Shown one piece after another: positions 33,292 through 41,408 of a stretch of 64,000 nt of DNA. Numbering within the stretch: the first letter of the stretch is position 1; every line of letters begins with the position of its first letter. The stretch spans positions 1,674,001 through 1,738,000 of the forward strand of contig NZ_CP190246.1 of assembly GCF_039652435.2 (NCBI RefSeq). The letters run 5' to 3'. This stretch comes from Niabella insulamsoli (GTDB lineage Bacteria > Bacteroidota > Bacteroidia > Chitinophagales > Chitinophagaceae). Below the pieces are notes generated by a model. It saw only the letters and a program-made list of their open reading frames with translations, was not told where the DNA came from and ran no database searches. The position numbers and the translations under genes are program-made.

Positions 33292-33636
33292 ATGAAGTTT
33301 TTCATATCGCTTATAGTTACCGGTATTTTCTCTTTTATTGCCGGCCGGTATTTTCCCTGGTGGAGTTTGGCGATCGTCGCTTTTTTGGTTTCTCTACTGA
33401 TTGCGCAGCGTCCGTTGACCTCGTTTATCTCGGGCTTTTTGGCGCTTTTTTTAGTTTGGTTAATCCTCGCCTTATTGATCAACGCCGAAAATGGTAGCAT
33501 TCTGGCTAACCGGGTAGGAGGCATGTTGGGCATCGGCCAGCAGCCCGTTATGCTTGCTGTACTTTCCGCTTTTATTGGTGGCCTCGTCGCCGGGTTTGCT
33601 GCTTTAAGCGCTTCTTTTCTCAGAAAAACTTCCTGA
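33292..33636 (+). CDS. Small four-helix membrane protein of unknown function
   Basis: A 114-residue protein made almost entirely of four hydrophobic stretches (about residues 3-20, 22-38, 42-60 and 84-106). The short loops contain RVGGMLGIGQQP. I do not recognise a named family. It follows the penicillin acylase gene by 52 bp on the same strand and may be cotranscribed. The amino-acid composition is typical of a real inner-membrane protein. Confidence 0.65.
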   Translation: MKFFISLIVTGIFSFIAGRYFPWWSLAIVAFLVSLLIAQRPLTSFISGFLALFLVWLILALLINAENGSILANRVGGMLGIGQQPVMLAVLSAFIGGLVAGFAALSASFLRKTS

Positions 33637-33665
33637 TGAAGGGATGATCCCTGCAAATTGTTCGT

Positions 33666-33673
33666 TACCTTTG
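33666..33673 (+). promoter_or_regulatory. -7 promoter element upstream of trhO
   Basis: TACCTTTG matches TAnnTTTG. No convincing -33 box lies at the usual distance. The predicted leader is about 70 bases. Confidence 0.4.
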
Positions 33674-33751
33674 CGCCCTGAAATTTGGTGCAGCCTGCAA
33701 CTGCCCAATTATTTTTAATTCCTGGTGTAGCATCAGGTCAAATTTCAAAGC

Positions 33752-34798
33752 ATGGCATTACATAACCGCGTTTCTCGTAAAGAATTGAAAGAGCGTATTT
33801 TACAGGATGATACGCCGCGCACCACCATTTCCTTTTATAATTATTTCAAAATCGAATCACCGTTGGAATTTAGAAATCATCTCTATAAAGCCTTCGCTGA
33901 TATGGGTGTGCTGGGGCGGATTTATGTCGCGCATGAAGGCATCAATGCGCAAATCAGTGTTCCTACAGAAAATTTTCAGGCCTTTAAAGCATTTCTTTAC
34001 AAAGCTGATCCCGCTTTAGATAATTTAAGATTAAATATAGCCGTGGATGATGACGGTAAATCGTTTTATGTACTGGATATCAAGGTGCGTGAAAAAATTG
34101 TAGCTGACGGCATTGATGACCCGGGTTTTGATATGGCGAACAAAGGAAAATATGCCGACGCAGCAACCTTCAACCGTTTGGCGGAAGATCCGGAAACGAT
34201 TATCATCGACATGCGTAACCACTATGAATTTGAAGTGGGCCATTTTGAAAATGCGATCGAAATTCCCAGCGACACATTTCGTGAGCAATTGCCGATGGCT
34301 GCAGCCATGATGGAGAGCCATAAGGATAAAAATATCATTATGTATTGCACTGGCGGGATTCGTTGCGAAAAGGCTTCTGCTTACATGAAATACCAGGGCT
34401 TTAAAAATGTTTTTCATTTGGAAGGCGGCATTATCAATTATGTGAACAAGGTGAAAGAAGACGGGTTAGCGAACAAATTCCACGGAAAGAACTTCGTTTT
34501 CGATCAAAGGTTGGGCGAACGGATCACCGACGAAATTATCTCCAAATGTCACCAATGTGGGAAGCCTGCGGATACGCATGTAAACTGCGTAAATGATGCC
34601 TGCCATCTGCTTTTTATTCAGTGTGAAGATTGTGCGCAAGCTTTTGAAGGATGTTGCAGCACGGAATGCCGCGATTTTATTCATTTGCCCGAGGATCAGC
34701 AAAAGGCACTGCGAAGCGGCATTGATCTAGGCAGAAACGTATTTAATAAGTCAAAAGCGCGCCTTGGAAATTTGAAAAATTATTCGGATGAAAAATAA
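33752..34798 (+). CDS. trhO: tRNA uridine-34 hydroxylase (rhodanese-like)
   Basis: A 348-residue protein of the YceA/TrhO family that hydroxylates uridine 34 at the wobble position of some tRNAs using molecular oxygen. It has an N-terminal acylphosphatase-like domain, with HEGINAQISVP at about residues 58-68. A rhodanese domain follows, with the active-site Cys199 in MYCTGGIRCEKAS. The C-terminal Cys-rich segment (CHQCGKPADTHVNC, CEDCAQAFEGCCSTEC) probably binds zinc. Length and motif order are standard. Confidence 0.93.
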   Translation: MALHNRVSRKELKERILQDDTPRTTISFYNYFKIESPLEFRNHLYKAFADMGVLGRIYVAHEGINAQISVPTENFQAFKAFLYKADPALDNLRLNIAVDDDGKSFYVLDIKVREKIVADGIDDPGFDMANKGKYADAATFNRLAEDPETIIIDMRNHYEFEVGHFENAIEIPSDTFREQLPMAAAMMESHKDKNIIMYCTGGIRCEKASAYMKYQGFKNVFHLEGGIINYVNKVKEDGLANKFHGKNFVFDQRLGERITDEIISKCHQCGKPADTHVNCVNDACHLLFIQCEDCAQAFEGCCSTECRDFIHLPEDQQKALRSGIDLGRNVFNKSKARLGNLKNYSDEK

Positions 34799-34873
34799 TT
34801 TCGCATTTCCTGTTGCGTTTGGAATGAAGTTTGCGTTTAACAATTTATTATATATCCCAAACCCCAACAAACT

Positions 34874-35041
34874 ATGAAAAGGATTTCTAAAATGCTGTTG
34901 CTTTTAACCGTCATCAGCGCCCCTGTAGCATTATTTGTGATTGATAATCAAAAGATAGTGAAAGATAGCTCAGATATTGTTTTACCTAAGCCAGATCCGA
35001 ACAAAAACGTTACCTACTCAAGTTATACAACGGCCGAATAA
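34874..35041 (+). CDS. Small exported or membrane-anchored protein of unknown function
   Basis: A 55-codon ORF with an N-terminal hydrophobic stretch (MKRISKMLLLLTVISAPVALFV) preceded by basic residues, then a polar tail ending NVTYSSYTTAE. It looks like a signal anchor plus a short periplasmic tail, or a secreted peptide of about 30 residues. Its stop codon lies inside a terminator shared with the convergent gene. No family recognised. Coding status is moderate and rests on the signal-like N-terminus and the terminator. Confidence 0.5.
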   Translation: MKRISKMLLLLTVISAPVALFVIDNQKIVKDSSDIVLPKPDPNKNVTYSSYTTAE

Positions 35042-35060
35042 AAATCAGCCGTTTTTTTTA
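35029..35060. terminator. Terminator overlapping the ends of two convergent genes
   Basis: AACGGC (35029-35034) pairs with GCCGTT (35048-35053) across a 13-base loop that contains the small-protein stop codon and the stop of the convergent gene. A run of T follows on the plus strand. Confidence 0.6.
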
Positions 35061-35608
35061 TTCCCTTCTTCCTTCAGAAGTTTTATTTCTTTTTGAAGTT
35101 CGTTTAAAAGCTGCTGTATATGATGGATTTTGCTTTGGCCCGCTAAAGCTTCTTGTGGGTTGCTGTTCTCGTCGTCCTGCTCATCCTGAAGATCTTCCAC
35201 ATCTTCCTGAATTTCTTCCACGTCTTCCTGGATTTCCTCCACATCTTCCTGGATCTCTTCTACGTCTTCCTGCATTTCCTCTACGTCTTCCTGGATTTCT
35301 TCAATATCCTCCTGGATTTCTTCCATATCTTCCTGGATTTCCTCGATATCCTCGCTGTTTTTATTGACGGACATTTGAATGAAAATGGCCAGATAAATTG
35401 CTTCCAGTGAAACAATCGTCGTTAACACGAGCAGCATCTTATCAAAACTCAAAATATGTAGCGGTGGCAGCGCAAAAGCCGTAATAAAAAGCAAGGTGTG
35501 CACGACAATCGAAGCTGTAGATCCAATCCAACGTGTTGCCGTATTTGCTATTTTCTCGAGTCTTGACTCGTTGCGCTCTATCGGCGTTTTGTTTTCTTTG
35601 CTTGTCAT
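35045..35608 (-). CDS. Two-helix membrane protein with acidic heptad-repeat coiled coil
   Basis: A 187-residue protein (the ATG at 35608 is preferred to one at 35635). Residues about 15-80 contain KIANTATRWIGSTAS and two membrane helices, resembling the DUF1003 / low-affinity iron permease-like membrane proteins. Residues about 89-138 are seven consecutive heptads of the form EEIQEDV, highly acidic and ideal for a coiled coil, followed by another predicted helix (IQQLLNELQKEIKLL). The cytoplasmic coiled coil probably oligomerises the protein. Function is unknown. Confidence 0.75.
   Translation of the reverse strand: MTSKENKTPIERNESRLEKIANTATRWIGSTASIVVHTLLFITAFALPPLHILSFDKMLLVLTTIVSLEAIYLAIFIQMSVNKNSEDIEEIQEDMEEIQEDIEEIQEDVEEMQEDVEEIQEDVEEIQEDVEEIQEDVEDLQDEQDDENSNPQEALAGQSKIHHIQQLLNELQKEIKLLKEEGNKKNG
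35195..35344. repeat. 21-bp tandem repeat encoding the EEIQEDV heptads
   Basis: About seven imperfect 21-bp units within the coding sequence, each encoding one heptad. Third-position differences between units show that the repeat is under protein-level constraint and is not freshly amplified. Confidence 0.8.
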
Positions 35609-35668
35609 AATTTGATTGGACGAACCCCGGGTCAATCGTCACGTTTCTAAATCAATCAATAAATCAGT

Positions 35669-36364
35669 TTACTGCTCCCAAAGCTGTATGCCGCCGTCTA
35701 TACCGTCAATATTGGTAACGAGCTCAATATTATCATCAAGCGGGAAATCGAGTTTGCGCGCAAGGCCGCCGCCGATATACAAACGGTCGTAGTTAAACAC
35801 CGTTTTCATAATCGAAATAACGCGTTGCATCCTTTTGTTCCACTTTTTCTTTCCGATGTCGTTATAAGTGGCTTCGCCAATATATTTGTCATAATCCTCG
35901 CCTTTGTGAACCGGATGATGAGCCACCTCAAGATGTGGCAAAACTTTACCATCCAAATAAAAAGCCGTGCCGAAGCCCGTGCCGAGGGTAATCATCATTT
36001 CAAAACCTTTACCACTTACGCAGCCCAGGCCCAGCATGTCCGCATCGTTGATCACGCGGGTGGGTTTACCCAGCGTCATCATGAGCTCTTCCGCAAGGTT
36101 CACGCCTGCCCAAGCTGAAGTGCCCAGGTTGGGCGCCGTGTGCACAATGCCATCTCTCACATAGCCCGGGAAGCCGGTGGATATGCGGCTATATTTAAAA
36201 TCTTTAACCAGTTCTTTGATAGCAGCCAATACCTTTTCCGGAGTGGCCGGTTGAGGAGTAGGCGTTTTTACATAGTCCTGTAATATTTTACCGGTTTTGC
36301 TCAGGGTGCAGGCTTTAATTTTAGAGCCGCCAATGTCGATTGAAAGGGTGGTGGTGGTTGCCAT
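35669..36364 (-). CDS. ppgK: Polyphosphate glucokinase-like ROK family kinase
   Basis: A 231-residue sugar kinase of the actin-like fold. The phosphate-1 motif LSIDIGGSKIKA is at residues 7-18, the catalytic Asp is in VINDADMLGLG, and the second phosphate motif is MITLGTGFGTAFYL. The region HPVHKGEDYDKYIG and the shorter overall length resemble polyphosphate/ATP glucokinases more than typical ROK repressors or kinases, which carry a zinc motif missing here. It probably phosphorylates glucose; the phosphoryl donor is uncertain. A divergent transcript would start at 37816, far away. Confidence 0.8.
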   Translation of the reverse strand: MATTTTLSIDIGGSKIKACTLSKTGKILQDYVKTPTPQPATPEKVLAAIKELVKDFKYSRISTGFPGYVRDGIVHTAPNLGTSAWAGVNLAEELMMTLGKPTRVINDADMLGLGCVSGKGFEMMITLGTGFGTAFYLDGKVLPHLEVAHHPVHKGEDYDKYIGEATYNDIGKKKWNKRMQRVISIMKTVFNYDRLYIGGGLARKLDFPLDDNIELVTNIDGIDGGIQLWEQ

Positions 36365-36419
36365 TTGCTTGATTTTCTAAACTCAAAAAGTTTGTAATAT
36401 AATAAAGATTATTCAGTAC

Positions 36420-37616
36420 CTAATTTTCGAAAAAGCCGAGCGTTCCGCCCGTCCATGTTTTGTTTTTATTGTAACGTACGCCGATCATTTTACCCTTGCT
36501 TATCCGAACCAGGTTGTTGACCGGACGGGGCCGTTTTGCTCCTTTGGGCCAAAAATAAAAAATTCGAATTTCCGCCTTTGCCGGTTCGTCGGGCGTTTTA
36601 ATTACAGCCGCGTAAGTAACTTTTTTCTGCAGGATCCAGTTTTCCGGATCTTTTATTTTTTCCAGATCAGCCGGAGCAACATCTATCACTACGCCCTGGC
36701 CTGCAAAAGAAAACAAAGGCTTTAATACATAATCTTCCAGGTTTTTGGGAACCTCTTCCAGCTCGTTTAAAAAGTAGGTTTCGGGAACATGAGGATCTTT
36801 GATAAAAGGCAAGGTGTATTTGCTGATGCGATAGAACCAGTTGGGATGCGGCGCCCATTCTACATCAAGATCCGTGAAAAGTATGGCCGCTTTTTCCTGC
36901 ACCCAACTTTCCTGCTGTAGCAATTCATCAAAAATAACACGGTTATAGATCCGTTTGATCCTTATTTCTTTACCCTCATTCTTATAAAATAACTGCCTGT
37001 TCTTATGAATCAATTCGGTGACACATACGGGCTTGATGCCCACGTATTCCTGCGTACAGTAAAAGTCCACATTCGTCTTTTGCTGATGGGGAAACAGTTC
37101 TAAAAGCACCACGTTTGCCGGGTCGTGGGGCCCCAAAATCTGGTCTTTTAATAATTGCAAATAAGATTGTTTATCCAACCCGTCCAAATAACTGGTATAG
37201 TTGTCTGGTTTATGAAAATGCTTTTGATAGGTGTCGTCCAGCAAAACCTGATAGGCAAAAAGCGTAGGGAAAGCCTGCATTTCGATCAGTTGAGGCTCCA
37301 GCTCGCCATCCGCATTTTGACAAACACCAAAGTCGAAAGTCAGAAAGTCGGGATAATCGTCTTCATTTTTTACTTCCAGGTTTTTGGGGATGGCATTTTG
37401 TGTCATGCTTTTAAAATCCGGTCGCAAAACGACATCGATAATACTTTCGCAGGCGTTGATCATTTTCTGGTGAAAATATTTTGGAACAAAAACAGGCGTT
37501 TCGGCCGGCCGGAATTGTAGCGGCGAATGATGCGCCTCGTTAAGGTCGTTTACAAACGCCTCATATTGCGCATCTTTAAAATGCGCATTGAAAAAATGCC
37601 TAAGTTCCTTTACCAT
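36420..37616 (-). CDS. ATP-grasp-like protein of unknown function
   Basis: A 398-residue cytoplasmic protein (ATG at 37616; the frame extends to a TTG nine codons earlier). The C-terminal half has ATP-grasp features: YVLKPLFSFAGQGVVID (Lys and glycine-rich loop), WILQKKVTY, and AEIRIFYFWPKG, with an acidic residue and Arg where metal/ATP contacts occur. The N-terminal part (about residues 10-200) is not recognisable. ATP-grasp enzymes ligate a carboxylate to an amine or thiol; the substrate is unknown. It lies 55 bp upstream of the glucokinase gene on the same strand. Confidence 0.65.
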   Translation of the reverse strand: MVKELRHFFNAHFKDAQYEAFVNDLNEAHHSPLQFRPAETPVFVPKYFHQKMINACESIIDVVLRPDFKSMTQNAIPKNLEVKNEDDYPDFLTFDFGVCQNADGELEPQLIEMQAFPTLFAYQVLLDDTYQKHFHKPDNYTSYLDGLDKQSYLQLLKDQILGPHDPANVVLLELFPHQQKTNVDFYCTQEYVGIKPVCVTELIHKNRQLFYKNEGKEIRIKRIYNRVIFDELLQQESWVQEKAAILFTDLDVEWAPHPNWFYRISKYTLPFIKDPHVPETYFLNELEEVPKNLEDYVLKPLFSFAGQGVVIDVAPADLEKIKDPENWILQKKVTYAAVIKTPDEPAKAEIRIFYFWPKGAKRPRPVNNLVRISKGKMIGVRYNKNKTWTGGTLGFFEN

Positions 37617-37815
37617 TTTGAAAATTAAATTGTTGTTATGCAAAGCATATACGGAATAATTGTCTTCGTTTTAACGCACAGGAAATAATATATGGACAAG
37701 ATAGTAAATATGTTTATTGTACAAAACGGGGATCGCAGATTTTTTTAAATGAAGTGGATTTTTTTAACAGCTGTATTAATAAATTCATTCGTTCACAAAA
37801 CATTACCTTGCATCT

Positions 37816-39648
37816 ATGAGGCATTTAAGGGCATTGGGAAAATATTTCTGGAAGTATAAAATTAGGCTGGGAGCTGGTATCCTTTTCGTTGTTTTATCAA
37901 ATTATTTTAACGTGCTGTCGCCTCAGTTGATGCGCTACATTATCAATTATGTCGATCATTCGCTGGCGCTGACAGGCACTGCTTTCGTTTCCGAGAATGG
38001 CTACGATGTGCTGGTGCGCAAAGTGATCCATTGGATAGGGCCCGACAGGCGGGTTTCACAGGTGGTTATCATTGCCAGTGTGGTAATTCTGCTGCTTGCT
38101 TTGTTGCGCAGTTTTTTCATGTTCCTCATGCGGCAAACGATTATTGTCATGAGCCGCCATATCGAGTATGATCAAAAAAATGAAGTATATGCCAAATACC
38201 AAAGCCTCGACAGCCTGTTTTTTAAACGCAGTAAGGTTGGCGACCTGATGAACCGCATTGCGGAGGATGTAAGTCGCGTGCGTATTTTCACAGGGCCTGC
38301 CATCATGTATATTGTAAACCTCGTGTCGGTAATTGCACTCAGCGTTTTCTTTATGCTGCAAAGCAATAAAGAGCTAACCTTATATGTCTTGCTGCCATTG
38401 CCTATTCTGGCGATCATCATCTATTTTGTCAACAGTACCATTCATAAAAAAAGCGAAAAAATTCAGGAGGCTTTGTCCGACCTGACCACCAATGCACAGG
38501 AATCTTATTCGGGCATACGGGTGATCAAATCCTTCGTTCAGGAAAAAGCCATGCTTGAGTTTTTTAAGGATAATACAGAAAAATACCGGAAGAGCGCGGT
38601 GAGCCTTGCTAAAACAGAAGCCATCTATTTCCCCTCTATTAATTTACTGATTGGTATCAGTACGTTGCTGACCATTATGATCGGAGGATTATATTATATC
38701 GATCAGTCGCATGATATCAGCCTCGGAACTATCGTTGAGTTTATTGTGTATGTAAATATGCTCACTTTTCCCGTCAGCGCTATTGGCCTGACAGCGAGCA
38801 TGGTGCAGCGCGCTGCAGCCTCACAAAAAAGGCTGAACGAATTTTTAGATATTGAACCCGAAGTGAAAGATACGGCGGCGGCCCGTGACCTTCCCTTACA
38901 GGGAAATTTAGAATTTAAGAATGTCACTTTTACTTACCCAGACACCGGCATTGTAGCGTTGCAGGATTTTGATCTGCGCATTAAAAAGGGCGAGAAGGTG
39001 GCTGTTACAGGCCGCACCGGCAGCGGCAAAACGACGGTAGCACAGCTGCTGCTCCGCATGTATAATGCTGATTCGGGCAGCATATTATTTGACGAAACGC
39101 ATATTAAGGATATCCAATTGGCGTCGCTGCGCCAGCAAATCAGTTACGTGCCGCAGGATGTGTTTTTGTTCAGCGATACGGTTCGCAACAATATCCGGTT
39201 TGGTATTCCCAATGCTGGCGACGCTGCTGTACTGGAAGCGGCTCAGATTGCGGGTGTACATAAAGAAATTGAAGGTTTTTCCGAAGGGTACGACACAATG
39301 GTGGGCGAGCGCGGTGTAACCTTAAGCGGTGGACAGAAACAACGCATTTCCATTGCCCGTGCTTTAATCAAAGATCCTGCGCTTATTATTTTTGACGACT
39401 GTCTGAGCGCGGTTGATGCAAAGACGGAGCAGGAAATTATGGGCAGGTTAAATGCGTATTTGGAAGATAAAACCGCCCTGATCATGACCCACCGCGTTTT
39501 TTCTTTGCTCAGTTTCGACAGAATTATTGTTTTAGATGAAGGCCGGATTGTGGAGCAGGGCACGCATGAAACGCTTATGCAAATTAATAACGGATTTTAT
39601 GCCCGTTTGTATCGTCAACAACAGGGGCGAAAAGCTGTTAGTGAATAA
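37816..39648 (+). CDS. ABC exporter half-transporter (permease-ATPase)
   Basis: A 610-residue MsbA/multidrug-exporter-type half: six membrane helices (about residues 15-340) followed by a nucleotide-binding domain. Walker A is VTGRTGSGKTT, the Q loop lies near QQISYVPQDVFLF, the signature is LSGGQKQR, and the H loop is in MTHRVFSLL. Walker B reads LIIFDDCLSAVD: Asp528 stands where the catalytic Glu normally lies, the feature of the degenerate subunit in heterodimeric exporters. No second half is adjacent, so the partner, if any, is encoded elsewhere. The substrate is unknown. Confidence 0.88.
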   Translation: MRHLRALGKYFWKYKIRLGAGILFVVLSNYFNVLSPQLMRYIINYVDHSLALTGTAFVSENGYDVLVRKVIHWIGPDRRVSQVVIIASVVILLLALLRSFFMFLMRQTIIVMSRHIEYDQKNEVYAKYQSLDSLFFKRSKVGDLMNRIAEDVSRVRIFTGPAIMYIVNLVSVIALSVFFMLQSNKELTLYVLLPLPILAIIIYFVNSTIHKKSEKIQEALSDLTTNAQESYSGIRVIKSFVQEKAMLEFFKDNTEKYRKSAVSLAKTEAIYFPSINLLIGISTLLTIMIGGLYYIDQSHDISLGTIVEFIVYVNMLTFPVSAIGLTASMVQRAAASQKRLNEFLDIEPEVKDTAAARDLPLQGNLEFKNVTFTYPDTGIVALQDFDLRIKKGEKVAVTGRTGSGKTTVAQLLLRMYNADSGSILFDETHIKDIQLASLRQQISYVPQDVFLFSDTVRNNIRFGIPNAGDAAVLEAAQIAGVHKEIEGFSEGYDTMVGERGVTLSGGQKQRISIARALIKDPALIIFDDCLSAVDAKTEQEIMGRLNAYLEDKTALIMTHRVFSLLSFDRIIVLDEGRIVEQGTHETLMQINNGFYARLYRQQQGRKAVSE

Positions 39649-39696
39649 CCGCTAAAGCGATTATCTCCGTAAACGAATAAACCCTATTTTTATCCG

Positions 39697-40341
39697 ATGG
39701 TATTTACATTTTCTATTACGCTGATCATTACAGCCATTACTGTTATCGTTTCCTTGTTGGCGTTTAACAGCCACAAACTGATTGATAACCTTATTTTTTA
39801 TGGCCCTGCCATTTCGCAGCGCAATCAGTACTACCGGTTTATTACCTGCGGTTTGATTCATGCAGATTTTATGCACCTGGCTTTTAATATGCTGGCGTTT
39901 TACAGTTTCGGTATCGGGCTCGAAAAAGGTTTGTTTGCTTCGCCTGAAGTATTCGGCGCTGATGCTCCGTTTTATTATTTGATGCTTTATGTGGGCGCGT
40001 TGATCATTTCGAGCATTCCGGATTATTTTAAACATAAGGATGATTACAACTTCCGCAGCCTGGGCGCTTCGGGCGCGGTGTCGGCGGTTATATTTGCCTG
40101 TATCGTTCTTTATCCGACCATTCCTATCAGCTTTTTCTTTCTGCCGGGCATTCCGGGTTGGATATTTGGCTTAATCTATCTGGGCATTTCAGCCTACCTC
40201 GATAAGCAGGGCGGCGGCCGCATTAATCACGGGGCGCACTTGTGGGGCGCCGTTTTCGGCGTTGTGTTTACGATCGTATTCGTTTCTTTAAAAGGAGACA
40301 TTAATGTTTGGCAAAACTTCATTACCAATATTCGTGGATAA
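39697..40341 (+). CDS. Rhomboid family intramembrane serine protease
   Basis: A 214-residue membrane protein with about six transmembrane helices. Rhomboid signatures are HADFMHLAFNM (His55 and His60) in helix 2, the nucleophile GASG (Ser125) in helix 4 and the general base His181 in NHGAHLWGAVFG in helix 6. The protease cleaves transmembrane segments of substrate proteins within the inner membrane. Length and residue order are complete. It starts 48 bp after the ABC exporter gene. Confidence 0.92.
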   Translation: MVFTFSITLIITAITVIVSLLAFNSHKLIDNLIFYGPAISQRNQYYRFITCGLIHADFMHLAFNMLAFYSFGIGLEKGLFASPEVFGADAPFYYLMLYVGALIISSIPDYFKHKDDYNFRSLGASGAVSAVIFACIVLYPTIPISFFFLPGIPGWIFGLIYLGISAYLDKQGGGRINHGAHLWGAVFGVVFTIVFVSLKGDINVWQNFITNIRG

Positions 40342-40425
40342 GATTTAACGTAATAAAGCGGGGATATCCGGGCAAATTTTGTATTATTATATCGTCATAT
40401 AATTCTAAACAAAAATTGATTTGCT

Positions 40426-40695
40426 ATGTCTGAACATCATTTTCCCCGCGGCTTTGACTCCTGGCAAAAAACCCATTTTGAAGTGGTGGAGGCGCTTTGT
40501 TATTTAAGAGATTTACAAGAGGAAGAAAATCCTAAAAAATTTTCTGAAATGCTCGATCGCAGCGCTACGGAAGATCTCTACCAAACGGCGATAGAGCTGA
40601 CAGACAAGTTTGAAACCGAAAATATTAACCGGGAAGGGACCACGCTCTTCGACCTTATAGAGGAGTTTGTTTATAAAGAAACAAAACACGAGTAA
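40426..40695 (+). CDS. Small conserved-looking acidic protein of unknown function
   Basis: An 89-residue soluble protein, acidic and mostly helical in appearance (FHF/WQKTHFEVVEALCYLRDLQEE near the N-terminus, DLIEEFVYKE near the C-terminus). No family recognised. The frame is clean. It ends just before the strong terminator it shares with the tmRNA gene and starts 84 bp after the rhomboid gene. Confidence 0.6.
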   Translation: MSEHHFPRGFDSWQKTHFEVVEALCYLRDLQEEENPKKFSEMLDRSATEDLYQTAIELTDKFETENINREGTTLFDLIEEFVYKETKHE

Positions 40696-40700
40696 AATAA

Positions 40701-40730
40701 AAAAGCGTGTACGGGTTGGTACACGCTTTT
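40701..40730. terminator. Bidirectional terminator between the small ORF and tmRNA
   Basis: A 12-bp perfect stem, AAAAGCGTGTAC / GTACACGCTTTT, around a 6-base loop. T runs occur on both strands, so it serves both the plus-strand gene and the minus-strand ssrA. Confidence 0.88.
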
Positions 40731-40734
40731 TTTG

Positions 40735-41108
40735 TGGAGGCGACCGGACTCGAACCGGTGTCCAAACATATCCTCCGAAAGCTTTCTACATGTTTATTTC
40801 TTTATTAATTGTCGGCAATGAACAGGAAAAGAACCAACCAATTCAAAGCTTAGCTGCATCGTCTTTTGCTACGTTCACAGCCTTACGTAGCAGCATTCTG
40901 CGTTTGTTTGTTTGAGTCGGCGGCGGAGCATGGCAGCAGAACAACCTGCTCAACGCGGCCCTAATGACTATCTAATCACTGATTAGGCAGCCATGGCATA
41001 CTGTGTATTGCCATTTAAAGTTTGAGTATTCAGATTTACGGGCTAATTACACAACGCCCGACATGCTTACACTTTCAAAGACCTACGCTGTCAATACCAA
41101 ACGCCCCC
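40735..41108 (-). ncRNA. ssrA: Transfer-messenger RNA (tmRNA)
   Basis: A 374-base gene. The 5' end GGGGGCG (41108-41102) pairs with the 3' end CGCCTCC (40742-40736) as a tRNA-Ala-like acceptor stem with the conserved third G-U pair. The 3' part holds the T-arm sequence GGTTCGAGTCC. The mRNA-like region encodes the tag GNTQYAMAA (GGC AAT ACA CAG TAT GCC ATG GCT GCC, stop TAA; 41012-40983), normally preceded by an Ala from the charged tmRNA. The RNA rescues stalled ribosomes with SmpB and marks the products for proteolysis. CCA is not encoded. Confidence 0.95.
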
Positions 41109-41229
41109 GTTTGGATACAGTTTTCTTTTATTTTTTTAAGTTATCAACTGCAAATATAACTCATCTTTCTTGCGTCGCACACTTCAACTGCAAAATATAA
41201 CCAATCCTACTTAGTTATTCGATTTTATG

Positions 41230-41306
41230 GATGCTCGATGCTGGATGCTTGATGCTGGATGCTTGATACTGGATGCTTGATACTGGATGCTTGATACTGG
41301 ATACTT
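41230..41306. repeat. Heptamer array GATGCTK x 11
   Basis: Eleven head-to-tail 7-base units, GATGCTG alternating with GATGCTT (several with GATACT), form a 14-base higher-order repeat over 77 bp. It lies between the tmRNA and rseP; no ORF uses it. Confidence 0.85.
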
Positions 41307-41320
41307 GTCATTAATCCAAT

Positions 41321-41397
41321 GAACCATCAACCATCAACCATGAACCATAAACCATGAACCATGAACGATGAACCATAAACCATAAACCATCAACCCA
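41321..41397. repeat. Heptamer array NAACCAT x 10-11
   Basis: Ten clear 7-base units of the form (G/C/A)AACCAT plus one degenerate unit (CAACCCA), 77 bp in all. It begins 14 bp after the GATGCTK array and ends 11 bp before the rseP stop. On the complementary strand the unit is ATGGTTN, loosely similar to the neighbouring array. Confidence 0.82.
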
Positions 41398-41408
41398 AAA
41401 ACTACACA

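Noticed and set aside
40667..41200. Short plus-strand ORFs across 40667-40915 and 41003-41200
   Set aside because: They lie over the tmRNA gene, whose acceptor stem, T-arm and tag are clear.
41230..41397. Possible CRISPR array
   Set aside because: The units are 7 bases, contiguous and without spacers, and no cas genes are in the window.
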